Shown: piece by piece, positions 55,984-62,665 of the stretch
Numbering within the stretch: the first letter of the stretch is position 1
Layout: each line of letters begins with the position of its first letter
Assembly (NCBI GenBank): GCA_009776955.1
Contig: WRMW01000007.1
Span: 1 to 64,000 of the forward strand
From: Clostridiales bacterium
GTDB taxonomy: Bacteria; Bacillota; Clostridia; Peptostreptococcales; Anaerovoracaceae
DNA length: 64,000 bases
Direction of reading: 5' to 3'
Translations under genes and position numbers: made by a program
Notes under the pieces: model-generated
Databases searched by the model: none
What the model was told of the DNA's origin: nothing
Seen by the model: the letters and a program-made list of their open reading frames with translations, nothing else

Positions 55984-56873
55984 TATTTTCCATTCCATAT
56001 ATTGCGGAGGGAGTCGAGGCTGCGGTGGGCCGTCAGGTCGAAGTGCAAGGGGGTAATGGTCGCATAGCCAAGCCCGTTCGCGATGATGTCGCTCTCGTCA
56101 GGGGCGGATTCGCCAATTATCTGCGGCGCACCCGAATAGTGGTAGCCCGTGCGGCCTTCGCCGTCCGTCTGCTCATGGAACCATTCATCGTATGCGCGAT
56201 AGGAGAGCGGGCAGACCTTGGGGCCTTTGATTTCATCTGGCGGCAGGTCGGGCACGTTCACGTTGAGGATAACGTGCGGCTCGTGGATGAAATGGATGTC
56301 GAGCGATTTTGGGTCTTTGGCTATTCGTTTTGAGAAAGGCTCGGAGCGGGCGATTTTTTGCGCCAGTTCCATGGCTTTGCCGAAGTTGGTGGGCGTGCGG
56401 TGGAACGACAGGTTTGAGCTGATGGACATCGCTGCCGCCGGCAGCCCGCAGAGCGCCCCTTCGACGGCCGCCGAGACCGTACCGGAATACAGCGTGTCCG
56501 TGCCGAGGTTCATGCCGTGGTTGAAGCCGGAAAATACCATGTCTATTTCGACGCCCCGGTCGCGGTAAATCTCTATACCTATCTTGACGCAATCGGCGGG
56601 CGTGCCTTCCATGGCGATGGCATGCTTCGCCTCGGGAAAAGGGACGTCCTCGATGTTGACGAGGCGACCGATGGTGATGCCGTGCCCGCTTGCGCTCTTT
56701 TGCGTATGGGGGGCACAGATGTATACGTCGCCGACTTCGGAGAGGGCTTTCGCAAGCTTGTGCATGCCGAGGGCGTCAATGCCATCGTCATTCACGACCA
56801 GGATGTTTTTGCCGTGGTTTGTGCTTTTGCCGTGGTTTGTGCTTTTGATATGTTCAGGTGTACCTATGTCCAT
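55983..56873 (-). CDS. surE: 5'/3'-nucleotidase SurE
   Basis: Metal-dependent phosphatase of nucleoside monophosphates. ILVVNDDGIDALGMHKLA carries the metal Asp pair, GTPADCVKIG follows, and SGFNHGMNLGTDTLYSGTVS is diagnostic. The N-terminus holds a repeated STNHGK peptide from an exact 18-bp tandem duplication at 56808-56843. No ribosome-binding site; extended -10 TGTTAAAAT ends 6 nt before the ATG. Overlaps DUF2156 by one base. Confidence 0.92.
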   Translation of the reverse strand: MDIGTPEHIKSTNHGKSTNHGKNILVVNDDGIDALGMHKLAKALSEVGDVYICAPHTQKSASGHGITIGRLVNIEDVPFPEAKHAIAMEGTPADCVKIGIEIYRDRGVEIDMVFSGFNHGMNLGTDTLYSGTVSAAVEGALCGLPAAAMSISSNLSFHRTPTNFGKAMELAQKIARSEPFSKRIAKDPKSLDIHFIHEPHVILNVNVPDLPPDEIKGPKVCPLSYRAYDEWFHEQTDGEGRTGYHYSGAPQIIGESAPDESDIIANGLGYATITPLHFDLTAHRSLDSLRNIWNGK

Positions 56874-56879
56874 CGTTTG

Positions 56880-56885
56880 ATTTTA
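56880..56885 (-). promoter_or_regulatory. Extended -10 box 6 nt before surE
   Basis: TGTTAAAAT, then CAAACG, then ATG on the minus strand: leaderless geometry identical to that of the radical SAM gene. Confidence 0.45.
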
Positions 56886-56915
56886 ACAGAAGGGGGGAAG
56901 GTTGGCTAGGGGGCG

Positions 56916-56944
56916 TTGCGAGTTGGGTGGGGACGATGTATGAT
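56916..56944 (+). promoter_or_regulatory. Crotonase promoter (TTGCGA-17-TATGAT)
   Basis: TTGCGA, 17 nt, TATGAT on the plus strand, about 58 nt before the crotonase ATG. Confidence 0.5.
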
Positions 56945-57002
56945 ATAGGTGATATACGACATGGTAACAATGGTGGCAGCAAGGTGAAAGGAGATATGCA
57001 GC

Positions 57003-57785
57003 ATGAAAGATTATTCTACATTGGTGTTTGAGCAAAAGGGCAGGATCGGCATTGTGAAGGTCAACAGGCCAGAGGCGCTGAACGCGCTTAATGCGACCGT
57101 GCTTGAGGAGCTTTCCGATATTTTCGGGGAAATCGAGGCGGACGATTCCATCGGGATCGCGATCTTGACGGGCGAAGGGCGCGCGTTTGTTGCGGGCGCC
57201 GACATCGCGGCGATGAAGGAAATGAGCGCGCTTGAGGGGCGGGCCTTTATGATCAAGGGGCAGGCGGTGATGAACAAGATTGAGGGGTTGAGCAAGCCTG
57301 TCATCGCGGCGGTAAACGGGTTTGCCTTGGGCGGTGGCTGCGAGCTTGCGATGGCCTGCGACTTCCGCTTCGCTTCGGACAAGGCTAAGTTTGGGCAGCC
57401 AGAGGTCAACCTTGGAATCATCCCTGGTTTTGGTGGTACGCAGCGCCTGCCGCGTCTTGTCGGCAAGGGGATGGCGAAGATGCTTATTTTCAGCGCCGAA
57501 ATGATAGGCGGCGAGGAAGCGAAGGCGATAGGTTTGGCAGAGAAAGTATTCCCGGCGGATGAACTGATGGCGGAAACGGAGAAGTTTGCGGAGCTTATTC
57601 TGTCGAAAGCGCCCATAGCCGTTTCGCTCGCCAAGGCAGCGATCAACAATGGCGTGAACGTCGATTTGCTTACAGGCGTGAACTTCGAGGCGGAGGCTTC
57701 GGTTGCGCCGTTTGGGTCGGAGGATCGGCAAGAGGGCATGGGGGCGTTTTTGGAGAAGCGGGCTGCGGGGTTTGCGAATAAGTGA
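57003..57785 (+). CDS. crt: Enoyl-CoA hydratase / crotonase
   Basis: Hydrates short enoyl-CoA (3-hydroxybutyryl-CoA dehydratase role in butyrate metabolism). 260 residues. Oxyanion-hole segment AGADIAAMKEM, then GGGCELAMACDFRFAS and PEVNLGIIPGFGGTQRLPR, which carry both catalytic glutamates. AAAGGAG before the ATG. Stands alone on plus; the partner thiolase is 3 kb away on minus. The symbol crt assumes the crotonyl-CoA role. Confidence 0.92.
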   Translation: MKDYSTLVFEQKGRIGIVKVNRPEALNALNATVLEELSDIFGEIEADDSIGIAILTGEGRAFVAGADIAAMKEMSALEGRAFMIKGQAVMNKIEGLSKPVIAAVNGFALGGGCELAMACDFRFASDKAKFGQPEVNLGIIPGFGGTQRLPRLVGKGMAKMLIFSAEMIGGEEAKAIGLAEKVFPADELMAETEKFAELILSKAPIAVSLAKAAINNGVNVDLLTGVNFEAEASVAPFGSEDRQEGMGAFLEKRAAGFANK

Positions 57786-57795
57786 TGGCGTAGGA

Positions 57796-57824
57796 TGTAC
57801 GTTTGTTGTGTACGCCGACGGTCT
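57796..57824 (+). repeat. Partial copy of the fold-back element arm
   Basis: TGTACGTTTGTTGTGTACGCCGACGGTCT matches the outer left arm of the element at 57864-57892 with four differences in 29 nt. Could be a truncated earlier insertion. Confidence 0.5.
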
Positions 57825-57875
57825 TGGTGCCGGTATGATTAGCAGCGGCACGCAATTCCGCAGTGTACATCTGTT

Positions 57876-58054
57876 GTGTACGCCGATAGTCTCGACTTTG
57901 GTGCGGCTCGCCCCGACTGGTCCTCTACGATTTGCCGGTGCTCGACTGCAGGTTCAGAGAATAGTAAGTGTGACGGAGCCATTGTGGCCTCGCAATGCAA
58001 ATCTAGGGAGGACAGTCGGCTGCGAGCCGCAAGGAACGGACTGTCGGCGTACAC
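57876..58054. repeat. ~180-bp fold-back (MITE-like) element with ~58-bp imperfect inverted arms
   Basis: The left end starts GTGTACGCCGATAGTC and the right end, read in reverse complement, starts GTGTACGCCGACAGTC. The similarity continues inward through GCGGCTCGC, CCGACT, GTCCTC and GATTTGC, so the two halves pair over about 58 bp with small gaps. No credible reading frame spans it (the overlapping ORFs lack starts, ribosome-binding sites or family resemblance). It could be a non-autonomous mobile repeat or a large RNA hairpin. It fills most of the gap before the CoA-ligase gene. Confidence 0.6.
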
Positions 58055-58099
58055 TCGTAAGTGGTTATTGTGCATAGGTCTGTTGCAAAGTGTGAGAGT

Positions 58100-59143
58100 G
58101 TGATTGTTGACAGGTGGATTGCGGAGAAGATAGGGCTGGCGTCGAGGGAGGGGCTTGGGCGTGAGGCGCTTGAGGCGTGGCAGCTTGAGAGGCTGCGCGA
58201 GACTGTTGGGTTGGCGGTCGAGCGCAGCTCTTTTTATCGGGAAAAGTTGGGGGGGGGTGTCGGCGGAGGCGGGGAGCCAGGTGGGGCATCGCTGCAGGGC
58301 GAGCTCGCGAGGCTTCCGTTTACGATGCCGAGCGAGCTCGCGGAACATGGGGCGGCTATGGTCTGCGTCCCTGCTTCGCAGGTGAGCCGCATCGTGACTC
58401 TGCAAGCTACGTCGGGTACGACCGGGCCGCCTAAGCGCGTATGGTTCACAGAGGCGGATCAGGAGCTTATGGTCGACTATATCCACCACGGGCTGAGGGT
58501 GATGACAGGGCCGCAGGACGTCTTTTTGGTGCTGATGCCTTGCGAGCGGCCTGGGTCGGTCGGTGACCTTGTGGCGATAGGCGTTGAACGCATAGGCTCG
58601 CGTGCCATCCGCATAGGGGCTATCCCGCAGGACGGAAGCCGCGACAGTGAGATAATTGAGCTGATGCGGCGCGAGCGGGTGAGCACGGGGCTTGCGACGG
58701 GGGCCACCGCCGTGCGCCTCGCTGCGTTGAGCGCCGCCGACCCCGAAATAAAAACCAATATGCGTACCATCCTTCTCTCGGCGCAGTACGTGTCCGAAGC
58801 GGACAAAAAAACCATAGAGAGCTCATGGGGCTGCACGGTCTACGAACACTACGGCATGACAGAAATGGGGCTCGGCGGCGCGATGGCTTGCGAGGCGCGC
58901 TTAGGTTATCACCCTCGTGAGGCCGACCTGCTCTTTGAGATAATAAACCCCGACACAGGCGAGCCCCTGCCCGAAGGCGAATACGGCGAAATAGTCTTTA
59001 CCACCTTGACGCGACGGGCGATGCCGTTCATCCGTTACCGCACGGGGGACTTCAGCCGGTGGCTGCCGGAGCTATGTCCCTGCGGCAGCATCCTAAAGCG
59101 CCTCGACAAAGTCGGCGACCGCGCTGAACGAAAGAGTTATTGA
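58100..59143 (+). CDS. Phenylacetate-CoA-ligase-like adenylate-forming enzyme (DVU_1553 family)
   Basis: 347 residues; ANL-fold with the AMP-binding loop TSGTTGPPKRV, YEHYGMTEMGLGG, and YRTGDFSRWLPELCPCGS near the C-terminus; lacks most of the C-terminal swivel domain of full ligases. The neighbours (MobA-like transferase, histidine phosphatase) match a set first noted in Desulfovibrio (DVU_1551-1553 region) that accompanies molybdenum hydroxylases. Start uncertain: GTG 58100 gives VIVDRWIAEKIGL; GTG 58061 and 58070 are alternatives and none has a good ribosome-binding site. Substrate unknown. Confidence 0.8.
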   Translation: MIVDRWIAEKIGLASREGLGREALEAWQLERLRETVGLAVERSSFYREKLGGGVGGGGEPGGASLQGELARLPFTMPSELAEHGAAMVCVPASQVSRIVTLQATSGTTGPPKRVWFTEADQELMVDYIHHGLRVMTGPQDVFLVLMPCERPGSVGDLVAIGVERIGSRAIRIGAIPQDGSRDSEIIELMRRERVSTGLATGATAVRLAALSAADPEIKTNMRTILLSAQYVSEADKKTIESSWGCTVYEHYGMTEMGLGGAMACEARLGYHPREADLLFEIINPDTGEPLPEGEYGEIVFTTLTRRAMPFIRYRTGDFSRWLPELCPCGSILKRLDKVGDRAERKSY

Positions 59144-59145
59144 CT

Positions 59146-59805
59146 ATGGATATGTGGATAAAACCCATGGATAAGTCCAGAGATTACACAGCTGTCGTGA
59201 TAGCAGCAGGCCTCTCGTCACGGATGAACGGCTTCAAGCCGCTGCTCGACATCGGAGGAAAGCCCGCACTTTTCCGCCTGCTCGATACGATACAGGCCGC
59301 AAATATTAAACATGCCTTCATCGTGACAGGGTACGGACACACCGCGATCGAGGATGCCATGCTCCGTTACGGCAGCCCTCAAGTTACCACCCTACACAAT
59401 GAAGATTATGAGAGCGGGATGTTCAGCTCTGTACAGGCGGGCATCCGCCACATATCCAAAACTTATAAAACCGACGCTTTGCTCTTTCCCGTGGACGTGC
59501 CGCTTGTCGCCGCCCATACCATCGTAGGATTGATTGAGGCGTATGAGAGCGACGTCACGCATACAGGGGCCGGACACTTCGCCGTCCCCGTCCACAAGGG
59601 CAGAAACGGCCACCCATTATTGATCCCAAAAAACCATTATTCCGAAATAATCGACTACAATGGCGACGGCGGCCTTAAAGCCATCCGCAACAAATACGAC
59701 GCAGGCATGGTAAGATATGAAGCGGAGGACATGGGCTGCGTCCTCGACATGGACACCCAGGAGGATTATGAGAAAATTCTTGAATACCACAAAGAAAGCG
59801 CCTGA
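59146..59805 (+). CDS. MobA/MocA-like NTP transferase (DVU_1551 family type)
   Basis: 219 residues. Nucleotide-binding VIAAGLSSRMNGFKPLLDI, metal-binding FPVDVPLV, and GRNGHPLLI are MobA/MocA hallmarks; such enzymes add CMP or GMP to molybdopterin. It directly follows the ligase (2 nt) and overlaps the histidine phosphatase by 38 nt. Cofactor maturation for a molybdenum enzyme is inferred from the triad. Confidence 0.88.
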   Translation: MDMWIKPMDKSRDYTAVVIAAGLSSRMNGFKPLLDIGGKPALFRLLDTIQAANIKHAFIVTGYGHTAIEDAMLRYGSPQVTTLHNEDYESGMFSSVQAGIRHISKTYKTDALLFPVDVPLVAAHTIVGLIEAYESDVTHTGAGHFAVPVHKGRNGHPLLIPKNHYSEIIDYNGDGGLKAIRNKYDAGMVRYEAEDMGCVLDMDTQEDYEKILEYHKESA

Positions 59806-60430
59806 CCCCCGCATTTTTCTTGTGCGGCACGGCAAACCCGAGCAACACAGCGGGAAGATTTTTCTCGGCCAGCTTGACGTGCCGCTCTCGTACAAAGGCA
59901 GGCATGAGGCCTCTCTTGCCGGGCGTGCGCTCGTAGCCAGCGGTGCATGTGCGAATCGCATATACACAAGCGACCTTATGCGCGCCAAGGAAACGGCGGA
60001 CATCATAGCCGAGGAGCTTGGCGGTCTTACCGTCGTGCCCGACAAGCTTTTCCGCGAAATGGCTATGGGCGCTTGGGACGGCGAGCTTATCGAGGACATC
60101 AAAAAAAAGTTTCCGGAAGAATACGCCAAGCGCGGGGATGACCTGCGTAATTACCGCGTGCCTGGCGGCGAAAGCTTTTACGATCTCAGGGGGCGTGTCA
60201 CACGCGAGTTTTACCGCATATTTGAAAGCGACATCCTTGGCGTGGCGGGCAGCCCAGACGAAAGCCCCTGCGACCTTATAATAGTCGCGCACCTCGGCGT
60301 CGTGACAGCCCTGACGGAAGAACTTGACCCAGAAAAGTACCCGCCGGGCGAGCCCAAATTTTTCGACACCGGCTCCGTGACGATGTGCAAGGTTCCAGAC
60401 TGGCTGTGGTCTGGCGGGAGTCCGCAATGA
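59768..60430 (+). CDS. Histidine phosphatase family protein
   Basis: 220 residues from ATG 59768 (AGGAGG 4 nt upstream). LVRHGKPEQHS holds the catalytic RHG, YTSDLMRAKETADII and the second His in IVAHLGVVTAL complete the family set. Close to the CobC/phosphoglycerate mutase branch. Ends in an ATGA overlap with trmD. In related clusters this domain may be fused to the NTP transferase; here the long overlap shows close coupling. Confidence 0.88.
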   Translation: MRKFLNTTKKAPDPRIFLVRHGKPEQHSGKIFLGQLDVPLSYKGRHEASLAGRALVASGACANRIYTSDLMRAKETADIIAEELGGLTVVPDKLFREMAMGAWDGELIEDIKKKFPEEYAKRGDDLRNYRVPGGESFYDLRGRVTREFYRIFESDILGVAGSPDESPCDLIIVAHLGVVTALTEELDPEKYPPGEPKFFDTGSVTMCKVPDWLWSGGSPQ

Positions 60431-61182
60431 AACCCGCAATGAAGATAGACATACTGACGCTGTTCCCCGAGATGTTTGAGGGCGTGCTTTCGGCGGGCGT
60501 GATAGGCCGCGCGGCGGAACGTGGGCTTTTGGAGTTCTCAGTGGCCGACATAAGAGAGCACACGGCGAACAAACATCGCAAGGTTGATGACTACCCGTTC
60601 GGCGGCGGAGCGGGGCAGCTTATGGCTGTGCAGCCGATTTTCGACTCGCTACGGAGCCTGAGCCCTCTCCCGCCCCGCCTTATCTACCCATCACCGCGGG
60701 GACGCCCGCTCGACAGAACACTCGCCGAGGAACTTGCGAAAGAACCCTCGCTCGTCCTGCTCTGCGGGCATTACGAAGGCGTGGATCAGCGCGTACTCGA
60801 CCACTTCGGCTTCGAGGAGATATCCATCGGCGACTATATACTCACCGGCGGCGAGCTGCCGTCAATGGTTTTGATTGACACCGTATGCCGCCTTGTCCCT
60901 GGCGTCCTCGGTTCGGATGACTCCCATGCCGAGGAGTCCATATACTCCGGCCTGCTCGAATACCCGCAGTACACGCGCCCTGCATCCTTTGAGGGCATGG
61001 ACGTGCCGGACGTGCTCATTTCAGGTGACCACGCCAAGATCGCCCTCTGGAACTTCGAGCAGTCGCTGCGTCTTACTGCCGAACGCCGCCCTGACCTCCT
61101 ACGTTCTTGGCTCGCCGCAAATTACGACGGCCTCGACAAAAAACGCAAAGCCCTCACCGCCCCGTATCACGACTCCCTGTAA
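60427..61182 (+). CDS. trmD: tRNA (guanine-37-N1)-methyltransferase
   Basis: Prevents frameshifting by making m1G37. 251 residues from ATG 60427; MKIDILTLFPEMFEG, the trefoil-knot SAM site LVLLCGHYEGVDQRV, EISIGDYILTGGELPSMVLI and the C-terminal helix domain. Usually in rpsP-rimM-trmD-rplS; here it is separated from those genes and follows the histidine phosphatase with an ATGA overlap. Confidence 0.96.
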   Translation: MKPAMKIDILTLFPEMFEGVLSAGVIGRAAERGLLEFSVADIREHTANKHRKVDDYPFGGGAGQLMAVQPIFDSLRSLSPLPPRLIYPSPRGRPLDRTLAEELAKEPSLVLLCGHYEGVDQRVLDHFGFEEISIGDYILTGGELPSMVLIDTVCRLVPGVLGSDDSHAEESIYSGLLEYPQYTRPASFEGMDVPDVLISGDHAKIALWNFEQSLRLTAERRPDLLRSWLAANYDGLDKKRKALTAPYHDSL

Positions 61183-61227
61183 AGCCCCGCAACCCATAGC
61201 CAAAAGCCCCTATTGTGGCCAGCCGCC

Positions 61228-62496
61228 TTATTCCCTCAAACACCCTGCCGGAACCACTAAAACACCGCTCTCCATCGTGTAAGCCATCTCCGTCCCCGTT
61301 ACAATCATCAAGAACTCCGGCTCGCCAAGTTTTTTGTCGTTCTCCATGATAAGATTTTTCAGCGTTATCAGGTGTTCTTCCGCTTCTTTTATCTTGCTTC
61401 CGCCGAGCTTCACCTCGACCAACGCAAACTTGCCGTTGTGGAAGTGGATTACATTGTCGCACTCCAGGCCAAATCTGTCCCTGTAGTGTTTCAGGCTGCC
61501 GCCGATGGATTGCACGTACACGCTCAAATCTCTGTTCACCAAGTTTTCAAACAACAAGCCGAAGGTCTTTATGTCGAGCATAAGCTCTTTGGGGGAACAG
61601 CCCAGAGCGGCAACCGCCAAAGATGGATCCACCAAGCTCTTTTTCGGAGACGTCCTGATTGATGTCCTCGACCTGATATTTGGGTTCCACGCCTCGATCT
61701 CCTCGATGATGAACAGCTTTTTCAGCGTTTCGATATAATCCATGATGGTCTTGTCGCTTATTTCTGAATAATTTGCCCGTATATCCTCATAAAGCGCTTT
61801 GTTTGAGTCTATAGTGGATACCTGCCGAGCGTATGATTTCAGGATTGACCTTGCCAATGCCGGGTTCCGCTTTGTGCCATCAACCTTGGATATGTCGTTT
61901 TCGAACAACACGTCCAGATAGTTTTTCGGCACATCAAACGCTTTTTTCCCTGTCAGCTTGATGGCGCTCGGCCATCCACCTCTGCAAAGGGCGTGCGCGA
62001 TTTTTTCATATGTCAAACTGGTCTGTATGCCGTCGATTTTCGCCATTCCAATCAGCAGATCTGTCAGCGACACTGAGCCGTTTGATTCGCCAGACTCGTA
62101 GAGGGTCATCGGCTTCATGGTAATGAACGCAAACCTGCCCGTGCCGCTGTGCAAAGTATCGTCCTCCACCGGGGTGGCGGAGCCGGTCAAGATGTATTGC
62201 GAGGGCTTGGCAGACTTGTCGACTGAGTATCTGACCGCATTCCATATCCTTGGCGCGATCTGCCACTCGTCGATCAGGCGCGGCTTGTCACCTTCAAGCA
62301 ACAATGACGGCTTTGTGGCGGCAAGCTCTAGGTAGTTTTCCTGCAAGTCGGGATTTTGCATCTCAAGGACGCTCTTTGCGACCTGCATCGCGCTGGTCGT
62401 CTTTCCGCACCATTTTGGGCCCCTTATGAGCAAAGCTCCGGATGCGGATAGTTTTTCCCTTATTTCCTTGTCAATAATCCTCTCAATATAGGCCAT
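61228..62496 (-). CDS. AAA_14/DUF4143 ATPase
   Basis: 422 residues. P-loop GPKWCGKTTSAMQVAKSV, Walker B-like RLIDEWQIAP, sensor-type YILTGSATPV, then the C-terminal DUF4143 nuclease-like domain (LFENLVNRDLSVYVQSIGG; LECDNVIHFHNGKFALVEVK, with the E-V-K pattern). Common, often patchily distributed genes with poorly known roles; many look like mobile or defence-associated cargo. Driven by a strong promoter inside an inverted repeat. Confidence 0.85.
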   Translation of the reverse strand: MAYIERIIDKEIREKLSASGALLIRGPKWCGKTTSAMQVAKSVLEMQNPDLQENYLELAATKPSLLLEGDKPRLIDEWQIAPRIWNAVRYSVDKSAKPSQYILTGSATPVEDDTLHSGTGRFAFITMKPMTLYESGESNGSVSLTDLLIGMAKIDGIQTSLTYEKIAHALCRGGWPSAIKLTGKKAFDVPKNYLDVLFENDISKVDGTKRNPALARSILKSYARQVSTIDSNKALYEDIRANYSEISDKTIMDYIETLKKLFIIEEIEAWNPNIRSRTSIRTSPKKSLVDPSLAVAALGCSPKELMLDIKTFGLLFENLVNRDLSVYVQSIGGSLKHYRDRFGLECDNVIHFHNGKFALVEVKLGGSKIKEAEEHLITLKNLIMENDKKLGEPEFLMIVTGTEMAYTMESGVLVVPAGCLRE

Positions 62497-62523
62497 AATT
62501 TTATTGCTCTTTCTTTATAAAAA

Positions 62524-62572
62524 TTGACTGCCGTTGTTTTGGGATTATACCTCAAATTCCAACGACAGTCAA
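62524..62572 (-). promoter_or_regulatory. Strong promoter (TTGACT-17-TATAAT) embedded in a 13-bp inverted repeat
   Basis: On the minus strand TTGACT, 17 nt, TATAAT (62544-62549) drives the AAA_14 gene. The -35 lies inside arm TTGACTGTCGTTG; the opposite arm CAACGGCAGTCAA lies just after the start point. The arms are 13 bp with one mismatch and 23 nt apart, so a dimeric repressor bound there would block the promoter. Confidence 0.7.
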
Positions 62573-62584
62573 GACTTGTTTCTA

Positions 62585-62665
62585 ATATTTGGAGTGTTTT
62601 ACTTCTGATATTTGGAGCGTTTTACTTCTGATATTTGGAGCATTTTACTTCAGACATTTGGAGTG
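62585..62665. repeat. 23-bp tandem repeat, three and a half copies
   Basis: ATATTTGGAGTGTTTTACTTC-TG repeats at 62585, 62608 and 62631 with few changes, plus a 12-nt partial copy at 62654. The third and partial copies encode the last residues and stop of the histidine kinase. Confidence 0.85.

Noticed and set aside
56883-57851. 322-residue minus-strand ORF opposite crotonase
   Set aside because: Antisense to a convincing crotonase gene with promoter and ribosome-binding site; the translation is rich in Arg/Pro/His typical of shadows.
57839-58489. 216-residue minus-strand ORF over the fold-back repeat and ligase start
   Set aside because: Runs through the inverted repeat and antisense to the ligase; no family features.
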